Assembly: GCF_002910915.1 (NCBI RefSeq)
Contig: NZ_NEUF01000068.1
Coordinates: forward strand, 310,001-374,000
DNA: 64,000 nt
Reading direction: 5' to 3'
Source: Streptomyces sp. SM10
GTDB lineage: Bacteria > Actinomycetota > Actinomycetes > Streptomycetales > Streptomycetaceae
Made by a program: the position numbers and the translations under genes. Below the pieces are notes generated by a model. That model was not told the origin of the DNA, made no database searches, and worked only from the letters and a program-made list of their open reading frames with translations. Positions 1-8,391 of this stretch are shown here, in pieces; position 1 is the stretch's first letter; the number at the start of each line of letters is the position of its first letter.

Positions 1-204
1 GACGAGATCAGTGCCGGCTACGACCGGTCGGCCCACCCCGAGGGGCCCAACCCCCTGACGCTCGTCTCCGACCTCCTGGACACCTCACTGCTGCTTCCCG
101 ATCCGGCACACCCCTACCACTACCGGCTGGCCCCCTTCGGGTCCGAGGTCCTGCTGCGCTCGGGCCGTCCGACGCCTGAGCCCGGCGGTCCAGCACTCGG
201 CTGA
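1..204 (+). CDS. C-terminal end of an unidentified protein (cut by window edge)
   Basis: An open frame runs in from the left edge and stops with TGA at 202-204, giving the last 67 residues of a protein. The segment is rich in Leu, Pro and Asp (for example SDLLDTSLLLPDP) and has coding-like third-position GC, but I do not recognise a family. It converges on the carrier-protein ligase gene ending at 236. Because the neighbours form a biosynthetic cluster it may belong to that cluster, which is inference from position only. Confidence 0.6.
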   Translation, partial: DEISAGYDRSAHPEGPNPLTLVSDLLDTSLLLPDPAHPYHYRLAPFGSEVLLRSGRPTPEPGGPALG

Positions 205-209
205 ACCAC

Positions 210-226
210 CGGGCCCGTACGGCCCG
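210..226. terminator. Probable bidirectional terminator hairpin
   Basis: CGGGCC (210-215) pairs with GGCCCG (221-226) across a 5-base loop in the 31-base gap between two convergent stop codons. No U-tract follows, which is usual for Streptomyces. Confidence 0.5.
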
Positions 227-235
227 CGGACCGGC

Positions 236-1069
236 TCAGCCGATCTCGGGCCAGTCGTCGAGGTTGTCGCCGTGTGCGTGGACCAGGGCGGATACGGTGC
301 GTTCGAGACCGAAGGCCATGCAGGAACTGTGTGCCGGTCCCTGGTCGGCGAAGCCGATGGCGAATCGCTCGCCGAGATGGTCCTTGTGGCAGTTGGCCGA
401 GGCGATCGCGGTGCCCGGGTCACCGTCGTAGACCTGCGTGTGGAACTCGTACTTGAGGTCCTGCTGGATCTGGCTCGTGCGCATGAAGCGGTCGCCGGGA
501 CCGAAGAAGGGGTCGCTGGCCTGCTGGACGGAGATCTTCAGCCCGAGCCTGGTGAACAGCTCCTCCGTGCGCGCGATCCAGGCGTCCCTCCACTGCCAGG
601 CCTCCTCCTGCCCGGCGACCACGACGAACTCACGCATCCGGAAGGAACGGAAGCGCCCGTACTCGCTGGTCGCCTCGTGGCGGTAGCAGTGCCCGACCGC
701 GTCGAAGAAGTGGGCTTCCTCGACGGTGCTGTCCGCGATCTGCGGATAGACGCTGTAGCAGATGGCCGGGGCGAGCACCACGTCCGTCTCGGACGGTGCG
801 GCGGTGGGGTCCTGGGACTCCGGGTTCTCGCCGGTCCGCAGTGCGTGCACCGACCCCAGCAGTTGCGGGAAGGACTCGGCGTACTGCGCGCGGTCGATGT
901 TCGCACGCGGGACGACCGGTGCGTACCAGGTCGGGCCGGGCGAGGCGGAGGGGTCCACGGCCGTGAGGGCGGCCTGGAGATTCGTCAGGACCTGCTCGAA
1001 CTTCGGGGTGAAGCTCAGCAGCCCGGGTATCCCGGTGGGCAGCACCCAGCCGGCCTTCGTCGTCGTCAT
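236..1069 (-). CDS. Amino acid:[carrier protein] ligase, class II seryl-tRNA synthetase-like
   Basis: This is a 277-residue class II aminoacyl-tRNA synthetase catalytic core without a tRNA-binding arm. It matches the stand-alone amino acid:carrier protein ligases (Bll0957 type) that adenylate a small amino acid and pass it to a carrier protein's phosphopantetheine thiol. Motif 2 is seen in CYRHEATSEYGRFRSFRMRE and motif 3 in FGLERTV. Cysteines in APAICYSV and SSCMAFGLER, plus the Glu in RMREF, are candidate zinc ligands of the family. The ATG at 1069 is chosen because AAGGAG lies 13 bases upstream; a longer in-frame start exists at 1162 but its extra residues look non-coding. It lies downstream of its likely partner carrier protein and a condensation domain gene on the same strand. 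The amino acid (Gly, Ala, Ser or Dap) cannot be read from sequence. Confidence 0.85.
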   Translation of the reverse strand: MTTTKAGWVLPTGIPGLLSFTPKFEQVLTNLQAALTAVDPSASPGPTWYAPVVPRANIDRAQYAESFPQLLGSVHALRTGENPESQDPTAAPSETDVVLAPAICYSVYPQIADSTVEEAHFFDAVGHCYRHEATSEYGRFRSFRMREFVVVAGQEEAWQWRDAWIARTEELFTRLGLKISVQQASDPFFGPGDRFMRTSQIQQDLKYEFHTQVYDGDPGTAIASANCHKDHLGERFAIGFADQGPAHSSCMAFGLERTVSALVHAHGDNLDDWPEIG

Positions 1070-1200
1070 CGGGACAGTCACGCTCCTTGGGGAATGCGGG
1101 ATGGGTGAGAGGTGGACACGCGGTGCGGTGTGCCTGGGGGGCGTGGGCGTGCCGACGGGCACGGGAGGTGCGGGGACGCGGGTGGCCCCGGCGCGGGCGT

Positions 1201-1470
1201 CTACCAGCCGGCGGTCTCGGCGACCGTGTCGTAGGCACCGTCGAGACCTGCCATGAGCGCGGGGATCTGATCGACGTGCAGGGGAACGCCCAGCACGCTC
1301 TCCAGCTCGACGACGAACTCCACGGCGAGCAGGGAGTCGACGTCAAGGTCCTTCTCGAAGTCCGTGGCCGCCTCGACCGCGGCGGGCTCGGCGGAGAAGA
1401 TCGCGACCGCGACATCGCGGATCAGCGCACGGCGGGTGGCCCGGTCGGTGTCGATTCTCATGCTGTCCAT
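1201..1470 (-). CDS. Acyl/peptidyl carrier protein (partner of the SerRS-like ligase)
   Basis: An 89-residue carrier protein with the phosphopantetheine attachment motif DVDSLLAVEF, whose serine is about residue 46. The acidic helix after it (VVELESVLGVPL) fits the acyl-carrier fold. It lies between the condensation-domain gene and the SerRS-like ligase gene, so it is the natural acceptor for that ligase. An alternative ATG at 1461 overlaps the upstream stop as ATGA; the 1470 start has a slightly better purine-rich site. Two separate carrier proteins in one cluster (see 9707-9982) suggest two amino acid lines that are later joined. Confidence 0.88.
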   Translation of the reverse strand: MDSMRIDTDRATRRALIRDVAVAIFSAEPAAVEAATDFEKDLDVDSLLAVEFVVELESVLGVPLHVDQIPALMAGLDGAYDTVAETAGW

Positions 1471-2849
1471 CGATTCACTCTCGCTTCTGGGATCAGCTCG
1501 CGCAGAGCAGGGGGAAGGGTTTCGCCGACGGCCGAGCGCAGGAGTTCCAGATAGTCCCCGGCCAGCCGTCGGGCAGTGCGCTCGGTGAACAAGGAGGTGT
1601 TGTACTTGAGCTTGGCCTGCATGCTGCGGGCGCGCCGCGTCATCTGGAGGGACAGCTCGAACTGCCCCTGCTGCTGCGGCAGGTAGTACTCAGTGGTGCG
1701 CAGCCCGGCGTGTTCCACCTCGCGGCCGGGTTCCATCGCCGCGGCGATGGGGTCGTCCACGTCGAGCTCGTTGAGTGCGAACAGGACGGTGACCGGCCCC
1801 GGCCGGCCGGGGTCGCGCGGCAGGTCGACGAGTCCGGACAGCAGCGCGAACGGGTAGTCGCGGTGCATCAGACTGCGCCACAGGGCGGCGGACGTGCGGC
1901 GGACCAGGGCGTCGAAGCCGTCCTCGGGGTCCAGGTCCGCCCGCAGTGCCAGGGTGTTGACGAAGTATCCGATCGCGTCGCGTGCTCCCGGACCCCGCCG
2001 CTGGGTGACCGGGTAGCCGACCACGAACGTCGTCCGGCCGCTGAACCGGTAGACGAGCAGCTCGAAGACCGAGAGGAGATAGGCGAACAGGGTGACGTTC
2101 CTCGCGGCGACCGCGCCGTCCAACCCCGCCACCAGGTCTGCGGGCAGTTCGAGGTCGATCTCCGCGCCCTCGGGACGGTAGATCGGCGGCCTCGGCCGGT
2201 CGGCGGGCAGGGTGACGTGCTCCGACACGCCCCGGAGTTCACGCTTCCAGTGCTGACGTGCCCGGTCCGCGCGCGGCGAGTCCAGATACGCACGCTGACG
2301 GGCCACGAACCGGTCGAACACGGCACCGGCGTCCTGGGGCTCGTGTCGGCGGCCCGCGCGTAGCGCCGCGTACCGCGAGAGGATCTCCCGGCAGATCAGC
2401 AGTTGCGAGATGTTGTCCGCCACGATGTGGTGGGCGGTGATCAGCAGGACGTCCGGACGGCCGCGGGGCCGCAGGAGCGCGGCCCTGACGGGCGGTTCCC
2501 GGTCGAGGCCGAACGGGCGCCGGGTCAGGCCAAGCGCGAAGTCGCGGAAGTCGTCCGCGCCGAGGTCCGGCTCGTGCCGCTCGAAGACGGGGGCTGTGGC
2601 CGGCGCCGGGTGGCGGCGGACGCGGCCGCTGTCGTCGCAGGCGAACACCGAACCGAGCAGGCTGTGGTCGAGGATCGTGGCCCGGACGGCCGACTCAAGT
2701 ACCGCGGCGTCCACCGGGAAATGCAGACTGAGCGCCGCCGTGACGTTGTAGGCGACGCAATCGGGGTCGAGATTCTGGATAAGCCAGAGAGCTTCCTGAC
2801 CAGGAGTCAGCTCGCCGCCGACCGCGGGCACGGAATTCCTCTTCGTCAT
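1458..2849 (-). CDS. Free-standing NRPS condensation domain protein
   Basis: A 463-residue protein that is a single condensation domain. The catalytic signature is present as HHIVADN at residues 140-146, that is HHxxxD with Asn in place of the usual Gly. The N-terminal PAVGGELTPGQEALWLIQ region and the late SGRTTFVVGYPVTQR region match conserved C-domain cores. No adenylation or carrier domain is attached, so it must act in trans, presumably forming an amide or ester between a carrier-bound acyl group and an amine. It is the first gene of a three-gene minus-strand operon with the carrier protein (13-base overlap) and the ligase, and is divergent from the Dap operon at 3016. Confidence 0.85.
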   Translation of the reverse strand: MTKRNSVPAVGGELTPGQEALWLIQNLDPDCVAYNVTAALSLHFPVDAAVLESAVRATILDHSLLGSVFACDDSGRVRRHPAPATAPVFERHEPDLGADDFRDFALGLTRRPFGLDREPPVRAALLRPRGRPDVLLITAHHIVADNISQLLICREILSRYAALRAGRRHEPQDAGAVFDRFVARQRAYLDSPRADRARQHWKRELRGVSEHVTLPADRPRPPIYRPEGAEIDLELPADLVAGLDGAVAARNVTLFAYLLSVFELLVYRFSGRTTFVVGYPVTQRRGPGARDAIGYFVNTLALRADLDPEDGFDALVRRTSAALWRSLMHRDYPFALLSGLVDLPRDPGRPGPVTVLFALNELDVDDPIAAAMEPGREVEHAGLRTTEYYLPQQQGQFELSLQMTRRARSMQAKLKYNTSLFTERTARRLAGDYLELLRSAVGETLPPALRELIPEARVNRWTA

Positions 2850-3015
2850 GGGTCAAGTACGGCACGGGTCCACGAGGCTCGACAAGGAATCGGAACGGCA
2901 ACTTTCCTGCCTGTACCAAACTGCCGGGCACTTGCCTGTCCCCCGCCGGAAACCCCTCCCTACGCTGTGCTCGTGATAATCGTCCTTGAATTCTCCGATG
3001 CGGGGTTGACGAGAA
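2850..3015. promoter_or_regulatory. Divergent intergenic region between the two cluster operons
   Basis: These 166 bases separate the condensation-domain operon (minus) from the Dap operon (plus) and must hold both promoters. The sequence from about 2985 to 3030 is notably A+T-rich for this genome. I could not assign -35/-10 boxes or an operator with confidence. Confidence 0.45.
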
Positions 3016-4011
3016 TTGATATATGAAAACGCGTACGAGATGGTCCAGGACGATGTCTTCCTTCATCTCGACGACGCTGCCGCGAATATCGATCTCTATC
3101 TGAAGATAGAGGGCCTCAACCCTGCCGGGTCCATCAAGCTGAAGACGGCACGGAGCATGGTGGAGGACGCCGAGCGCCGGGGCGTCCTGCGCCGGGGCTC
3201 CCGGCTCGTCGAGTCGTCCTCGGGCAGCCTCGGCATCGCCCTGGCGGTGGTCTCCGCCGCCAAGGGGTACCGCTTCCTGTGCGTCACCGATCCCAGCACC
3301 TCGGCACTGAGCGTCGAGATCATCAGGGCCCTCGGTGCCGAGGTGGTGACGGTGAACCGGCTGGACGCCAGCGGCGGCTACCTGGGCACCCGGATCGGCT
3401 ACATCCACGAGCAGCTGGCCGAGGACCGGGACCTCGTCTGGCTGAACCAGTACGCGAACCCGGCGAACTGGGCGGTGCACGACCGGTGCACGGCGGCGGC
3501 GATCACCGCCGCCGTCCCGGACCTGGACTACCTGTTCGTGGGCACCGGAACCTCCGGGACCCTGATGGGCTGCATCCACCACTTCAGCCGGCACTCGCCG
3601 GGGACCCGGATCATCGCGGTGGACGCCGTCGGCTCGGTCAACTTCGGCCATCCGGCGGCACGGCGGTACATCCCAGGGATCGGGACGAGCAGACGCCCGG
3701 AGATCCTGCGCACGGAGCTGGTGGACGACACCGAGCTGGTCGCGGAGACCGACACCGTACGCACCTGCCGATGGCTCGCCCGGCGCTACGGGCTCTTCGC
3801 CGGGGGCTCGACCGGGTCGGTGGTGCGGGCGGTTCTGCAGCGTGCCCCCGAACTCCCGGCGGGTTCACGGGTGGTCGCTGTCTCACCCGACCTGGGCGAG
3901 CGCTATGTCCAGACGATCTACAACGACGACTGGGTGACCGGCACCTTCGGCCCCGAATGCCTCAAAGAGTCCGACGACGAGCTGTTCGAGCTGACGAGGG
4001 CGAGGAGCTGA
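3016..4011 (+). CDS. sbnA: SbnA-type N-(2-amino-2-carboxyethyl)-L-glutamate synthase (Dap biosynthesis)
   Basis: A 331-residue fold-type II PLP enzyme of the cysteine synthase superfamily. In the SbnA family it condenses O-phospho-L-serine with L-glutamate, the first step to L-2,3-diaminopropionate. The PLP lysine lies in NPAGSIKLKTA (about residues 36-46); SSSGSLGIALA and the glycine-rich GTGTSGTLMG bind cofactor phosphate. The start is a TTG at 3016, giving MIYENAYEMVQDDVF, which matches the usual N-terminus; an out-of-frame ATG at 3023 is rejected. Three bases separate it from the SbnB-like gene, so the two are cotranscribed. The pairing makes the assignment firm. Confidence 0.9.
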   Translation: MIYENAYEMVQDDVFLHLDDAAANIDLYLKIEGLNPAGSIKLKTARSMVEDAERRGVLRRGSRLVESSSGSLGIALAVVSAAKGYRFLCVTDPSTSALSVEIIRALGAEVVTVNRLDASGGYLGTRIGYIHEQLAEDRDLVWLNQYANPANWAVHDRCTAAAITAAVPDLDYLFVGTGTSGTLMGCIHHFSRHSPGTRIIAVDAVGSVNFGHPAARRYIPGIGTSRRPEILRTELVDDTELVAETDTVRTCRWLARRYGLFAGGSTGSVVRAVLQRAPELPAGSRVVAVSPDLGERYVQTIYNDDWVTGTFGPECLKESDDELFELTRARS

Positions 4012-4014
4012 CCC

Positions 4015-5037
4015 ATGTTCTCCTTCCAGGTGATGGGCGGAAAGAGCGTCCGCGCCGTGATCGAGACCTCCCGACCGGAGATCTACGCCCGGGTCAGGGA
4101 GACCTACCTGGCCCATCACCGCGGCGCGACGATCAACCCTGACAGCTACTTCCTGCGCTTCCCCGACAGGCCCGACGCGAGGATCATCGCCCTGCCCGCG
4201 GCCCTGCCGGCGGACGCGGCAGCCGGTGGGACGGAGGGCCTGGCCGGCATCAAGTGGATCGGCAGCTTCCCGGGCAACATCGCGCGCAACATCCCGCGTG
4301 CCTCGGCGGTACTGCTGCTCAACGACCTGGAGACGGGCTATCCCTTCGCCTGTCTGGAGGCCGCCCAGATCAGCGCGGCGCGCACCGCGGCCTCCGCCGT
4401 GCTGGGGGCCGAGCAGCTGCACGGCTCCCGGGAGGCGGCGAAGGTGGCCGTCGTCGGCGCGGGCGTCATCTCCCGCAACATCCTCGAGTTCTTCCACGCG
4501 CTCGACTGGGCCTTCGGCGAGATCACGGTGCACGACACGGTGGAGGAGTACGCGAGGAGGTCGGCAGGGCACGCCGGGACACTCGGCTACCGGGCCCGCG
4601 TCTCGGGCACCCTCGAGGAGGCGGTGGACGGCGCCGACCTCGTGGTACTGGCGACGACCGCCGCCACGCCCCACATCCTGGACCCGGGCGCCCTGGCCCC
4701 CGGCCAGACGGTGCTCAACATCTCGCTCCGCGATATCGGCCCGGAGCTGATCGCCGCTTCCCACAACGTCCTCGACGACGTGGACCACTGTCTGAAGGCC
4801 GGTACCTCGCCCCACCTGGCGGTGCAGAAGTTCGGCCACCGCGACTTCATCGACGGGACGATCGCACAGCTCGCACTCGGGGAGCTGCGCCTGGGGCAGG
4901 ACCGGCCGCGGATCTTCTCACCGTTCGGCCTCGGGGTTCTCGACCTCGCTGTCGGCCAGGAGATCCTGCGGGTCGGCCGGGAGGCCGGCCAGGTACAGCA
5001 GGTGCCCGACTTCTTCGCCGAGGTCGAACGATGGTGA
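4015..5037 (+). CDS. sbnB: SbnB-type ACEGA dehydrogenase (Dap biosynthesis)
   Basis: A 340-residue member of the ornithine cyclodeaminase/mu-crystallin family. SbnB oxidatively hydrolyses N-(2-amino-2-carboxyethyl)-L-glutamate to L-2,3-diaminopropionate and 2-oxoglutarate with NAD. The substrate lysine region is seen in GGTEGLAGIKWIGSFPGN, and the Rossmann glycines in VAVVGAGVISRN (about residues 143-154). It follows the SbnA gene by 3 bases. The same gene pair feeds staphyloferrin B, viomycin and zwittermicin pathways, so the cluster makes its own Dap. Confidence 0.9.
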   Translation: MFSFQVMGGKSVRAVIETSRPEIYARVRETYLAHHRGATINPDSYFLRFPDRPDARIIALPAALPADAAAGGTEGLAGIKWIGSFPGNIARNIPRASAVLLLNDLETGYPFACLEAAQISAARTAASAVLGAEQLHGSREAAKVAVVGAGVISRNILEFFHALDWAFGEITVHDTVEEYARRSAGHAGTLGYRARVSGTLEEAVDGADLVVLATTAATPHILDPGALAPGQTVLNISLRDIGPELIAASHNVLDDVDHCLKAGTSPHLAVQKFGHRDFIDGTIAQLALGELRLGQDRPRIFSPFGLGVLDLAVGQEILRVGREAGQVQQVPDFFAEVERW

Positions 5038-5074
5038 GGCCCGGCGTCCGCCGCAGTGAACGGAGGCTGGCTCC

Positions 5075-6025
5075 ATGACGAAGCACCCCAGCAGGCACCT
5101 GATCTCTCTCGACGACCTCGCCGACTCGGAGGTGCGGGACATCGTCGAGCGTGGCGCGGCCCTGGCCCGCAGGTCGGCGCAGGGGCACGGGGTCACCGGC
5201 ACGGCCCTGGCCGGCGATGTCGTCGGTGTCTACTTCCGCAAGACCTCGACCCGCACGCGTACGGCGTTCTCGTCCGGAGCCCTGCGGCTCGGGGCGGGTC
5301 TGGTCACCTACGGACCCGGCGACCTGCAGCTCAACACCGGGGAGACCACCGAGGACACCGGCCGGGTGATGGCGGGGATGCTCGACGTCCTGGTGGCGCG
5401 CACCGCGGGGGACATGGGCGAGCTCCGCGCCTGGGCGGCGCAGCAGCGGATGGCCGTGATCAACGCGATGAGCGCCGAGGAGCACCCCACCCAGGGGCTG
5501 ACCGACCTGACCACCCTGACCCAGCGGTTCGGTGCGGTGGACGGCCTGAGCGTCGTGTACGTCGGCGAGGGCAACAACTCGGCCGCGGCGCTCGCGCTCG
5601 GCCTGAGCCGGTACCGCGGGGTCCGGCTCGAACTGCGTACGCCGCCGGGTTACGGCGTGGACGGGTCGGTGCTCGCCCGAGCACGGCGGTCGGCGGCCGA
5701 GCACGGCTCCGACGTGAGTGAGCGACACGACGTGGACCGGCTGCCGGTGGATTTCGACGTCGCCTACACCACGCGCTGGCAGACCACCGGGACCAGCAAG
5801 CCGGACCCGGACTGGCGTGGCGTGTTCGCTCCCTTCCAGGTGACGGACGCGCTGATGGGAGGCTCCCCGAAGGCCGTGTTCATGCACGACCTGCCTGCCC
5901 ACCGGGGCGAGGAGGTCACCGCCGAGGTGCTGGACGGCCCCGCGAGCATCGCGTTCGACCAGGCCGAGAACAAGCTCTACAGCGCCATGGCCGTCCTGGA
6001 GTGGTCCCGTGCTCTATCTGCGTAA
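5075..6025 (+). CDS. Ornithine carbamoyltransferase-like enzyme, probably acting on Dap
   Basis: A 316-residue aspartate/ornithine carbamoyltransferase family protein. The carbamoyl phosphate motif STRTRT is intact (KTSTRTRTAF, about residues 57-66), as is the HPTQ motif in EEHPTQGLTD. The amino-acid side differs from true OTCase: the HCLPA loop reads HDLPA and the SMG loop of ornithine binding reads WQTTG. This suggests carbamoylation of another amine. Next to sbnA/sbnB the likely acceptor is Dap, free or carrier-bound, giving ureidoalanine (albizziine), much as VioL-type enzymes are proposed to do in viomycin. GGAGG precedes the ATG by 9 bases. Its 3' end overlaps the next gene by 17 bases. 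Confidence 0.85.
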   Translation: MTKHPSRHLISLDDLADSEVRDIVERGAALARRSAQGHGVTGTALAGDVVGVYFRKTSTRTRTAFSSGALRLGAGLVTYGPGDLQLNTGETTEDTGRVMAGMLDVLVARTAGDMGELRAWAAQQRMAVINAMSAEEHPTQGLTDLTTLTQRFGAVDGLSVVYVGEGNNSAAALALGLSRYRGVRLELRTPPGYGVDGSVLARARRSAAEHGSDVSERHDVDRLPVDFDVAYTTRWQTTGTSKPDPDWRGVFAPFQVTDALMGGSPKAVFMHDLPAHRGEEVTAEVLDGPASIAFDQAENKLYSAMAVLEWSRALSA

Positions 6026-6950
6026 GATCGTGCCCTTCGTCCCCGCGCACAGCACGGCCATCGCGGATCTGCGTGAGCATCTGGAGCTGTCCCGTGCCGA
6101 GCTCAGGCTGCTGACCCGGTTCCTGGGGCTCGAACGGGTCGTCATCGCCGAGGGGCTCTCCACACTGGACATGCTGCTGTCGATCGGGCAGGAGGCGCTG
6201 GCGGACCTGGACCGTTCCCGGGTGCGCTGCCTGATCCACGCCCACACGGTGCAGCACCTCGCGCCGCCCGGCCTTCGCTGGATGGACGTGCTGCGCGCGA
6301 AGCTGGGACTGGACGGTGCCACCGCGTTCTCGATGTCCCACCAGGGCTGCACCGTCGGCCTGAACGTGCTGAAGGTGGCGGAGAGCCTGCTGGCGGCAGA
6401 GCCGGCCGGGAGCACGGCGCTGGTCCTGGTCGGTGAGAAGGCCCTGTCCTCGGTGATGCAGCACCTTCCGGGGACGTCGGTCCTCGGGGACGCGACGGTC
6501 GGCCTGGTGGTCGGACTGGAGGGTCCGGGCGACGCACTGCTGAGCGTGGCGCACCGCACCCGCGGCGAGTTCCACCAGGCCATGAACATGCCGGAGGAAC
6601 TGCAGCACCACTACACCCTCGCCTACGCACCGGAGTTGGCCTCGGTGATTCTTGACGCGGTGAACGCGGCGGGTCTCGATCTCGACCGGATCGACCTCGT
6701 GCTGCCGCACAACGTGAACCGCTACTCGTGGACGACCACCGCGCGGAGGCTGGGTCTCCCCCTCGACCGGATCTATCTGAAGAACGTACCGAAGACCGGC
6801 CACTGCTTCTGCGCGGACCCCTTCATGAACCTCTCGACCGCGCGCGCCGAGGGCGTGGTGCGGCCGGGAGCGACCGTGCTCCTGGCCTCCGCCGGCCAGG
6901 GCGGGACCTTCACCGCCGCGGTGGCCAGAACCTCTACCGGACAGGAGTGA
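6009..6950 (+). CDS. 3-oxoacyl-ACP synthase III-like protein
   Basis: A 313-residue thiolase-fold protein of the KAS III class. The nucleophile is Cys114 in SHQGCTVGLN and the first basic residue is His234 in LPHNVNRYSW. The usual third-position Asn (GN motif of FabH) is replaced by His265 in KTGHCFCADP. The active site is therefore Cys-His-His, closer to KAS I/II in composition and also seen in some acyltransferase-like KAS III relatives. It could do decarboxylative condensation or acyl transfer between the carrier proteins. It starts with GTG at 6009 inside the end of the carbamoyltransferase gene, indicating translational coupling. Confidence 0.82.
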   Translation: MLYLRKIVPFVPAHSTAIADLREHLELSRAELRLLTRFLGLERVVIAEGLSTLDMLLSIGQEALADLDRSRVRCLIHAHTVQHLAPPGLRWMDVLRAKLGLDGATAFSMSHQGCTVGLNVLKVAESLLAAEPAGSTALVLVGEKALSSVMQHLPGTSVLGDATVGLVVGLEGPGDALLSVAHRTRGEFHQAMNMPEELQHHYTLAYAPELASVILDAVNAAGLDLDRIDLVLPHNVNRYSWTTTARRLGLPLDRIYLKNVPKTGHCFCADPFMNLSTARAEGVVRPGATVLLASAGQGGTFTAAVARTSTGQE

Positions 6951-6951
6951 C

Positions 6952-8391
6952 ATGTCTTCCCCACCCGCGTCTTCCCCACCTGCGTCGTTCCCGCCCGCGC
7001 CGTCCCCACCACGGCCCTCGACGGCCGCCGGGTTCACCGCACGGCTGAAGTACGCCCTGGTCTCGGACCCGACCGCCCGGTTCGTCTACGTGAACAACTT
7101 CGAGGTCGAGCGCGTCTGGGGCCTCGACGAGCCGAGGCTGCCCGGCACCGGGCTGTCCTTCTCGTCGGCCACGGTGAACCGGATCGAGGAGGTCGGCGTC
7201 CTGCTCGCCGACGAACACGACGCCGTGGTGCTCAAGGGCGCGGTCGATCCCGGCTACGCCGAGTATCTGGACGCGCTCGGCGCCGCCGAGGGCGAGCACC
7301 TGACGGTCGACCACAACGTACCGGACCGGTCGGTCACCGTGGACGCGCTGGAGTCACCCCGGCTGCTGGAGGCGCTGCGCGCGCTCGCCGACGGGCGTAC
7401 GTATCTGATGCCGCTCGGCATCTCCCCGGACGAGGAGCTTCTGGCCGAGGCCGTCGGGCTGCCGCTGGCCGGTCCCGGCGCCGCGGTCTGCAAGGAGGTG
7501 AACGGGAAGATCTTCAGCCGGGAGCTGGTCGACGCGGCCGGGCTGACCGCAGTCCCGGGCGCCGTGTGCCGGACGGTGGAGGAGCTGGCCGCGGCACTCG
7601 ACACTCATCTGATCCGGACGGGCACCCCCGTGGTGGTCAAGGAGTCACTGGGCGTCTCGGGGCGCGGCATGGTCGTCCTGGAGGACGCGGGACGCGGTGA
7701 GCGGCTGCTGCGGATGATCGAGCGCCGGGCAGGCGCCGACCGGCGTGTGTCGGTCGTCGTCGAACGCTGGATCGACAAACAGGCGGATCTGAACTACCAG
7801 TTCGTCGTCGGCCGCGACGGCGGGGTCGCGTTCGAGACCGTGAAGACCGCGCTGACGGAGAACGGCGTGCACCGAGGGCACCTCTTCCCCCCGGCCCTGC
7901 GGCCCGACCAGGTCGGGGAACTGCGGGCGGCCGCCGACGTGATCGGCAAGGAGCTGGCGGCCGCGGGCTACTTCGGACTCGTCGGGGTCGACGCGCTGCT
8001 CGCCGCGGACGGCACGCTCTATCCGTGCCTGGAGATCAACGCGCGCTTCAACATGGCGACCTACCAGAACCGGATCTCGGAGCGCCTGATCCCGGACGGG
8101 CAGTACGCCCTCGCCACGGCCTTCGATCTCAGGCCGGGCCGTGCGTACGGCTTCGGGGAGGTCCGCGCCGCGCTCGGCGATCTGCTCCTGGAGAGCCTCC
8201 CCGAGGCGGGGGCCCGCGGTCGCGGCGGTGTGCTGATCAACAACTTCGCCACGCTGAACGCCATGTTCCTGGCCGAGGGAAAGCCCTATGGGCGCCTCTA
8301 CGCGATCTGTGTCGGTGACGACGAGCAGGACGTGCGGCGGACGAGAGAACGGGCCGAGACCCTGCTGAACGAAATGGTGGCCACGCCGTGA
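6952..8391 (+). CDS. ATP-grasp amino acid ligase (BtrJ-like, carrier-loading candidate)
   Basis: A 479-residue protein with a pre-ATP-grasp N-terminal half and an ATP-grasp core. PVVVKESLGVSGRGMVVL (about residues 224-241) carries the ATP lysine and glycine-rich loop, and CLEINARFNM the metal-binding Glu/Asn. The first 20 or so residues are a low-complexity Ser/Pro stretch encoded by short imperfect tandem repeats, probably a disordered leader. ATP-grasp enzymes next to a carrier protein and a BtrK-like decarboxylase load amino acids on the carrier in butirosin biosynthesis (BtrJ); a similar role here is inference. The alternative is an amide ligase acting on free acids. AGGAG lies 5 bases before the ATG; the stop overlaps the next GTG by 4 bases. 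Confidence 0.8.
   Translation: MSSPPASSPPASFPPAPSPPRPSTAAGFTARLKYALVSDPTARFVYVNNFEVERVWGLDEPRLPGTGLSFSSATVNRIEEVGVLLADEHDAVVLKGAVDPGYAEYLDALGAAEGEHLTVDHNVPDRSVTVDALESPRLLEALRALADGRTYLMPLGISPDEELLAEAVGLPLAGPGAAVCKEVNGKIFSRELVDAAGLTAVPGAVCRTVEELAAALDTHLIRTGTPVVVKESLGVSGRGMVVLEDAGRGERLLRMIERRAGADRRVSVVVERWIDKQADLNYQFVVGRDGGVAFETVKTALTENGVHRGHLFPPALRPDQVGELRAAADVIGKELAAAGYFGLVGVDALLAADGTLYPCLEINARFNMATYQNRISERLIPDGQYALATAFDLRPGRAYGFGEVRAALGDLLLESLPEAGARGRGGVLINNFATLNAMFLAEGKPYGRLYAICVGDDEQDVRRTRERAETLLNEMVATP

Noticed and set aside
3023..3025. ATG near the start of the sbnA-like gene
   Set aside because: It is out of frame with the conserved protein; the TTG at 3016 gives the expected N-terminus.
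6952..7020. Short Ser/Pro-coding repeats at the start of the ATP-grasp gene as a functional DNA repeat or CRISPR-like array
   Set aside because: They are a few imperfect 15-base units inside a coding frame, with no spacers.
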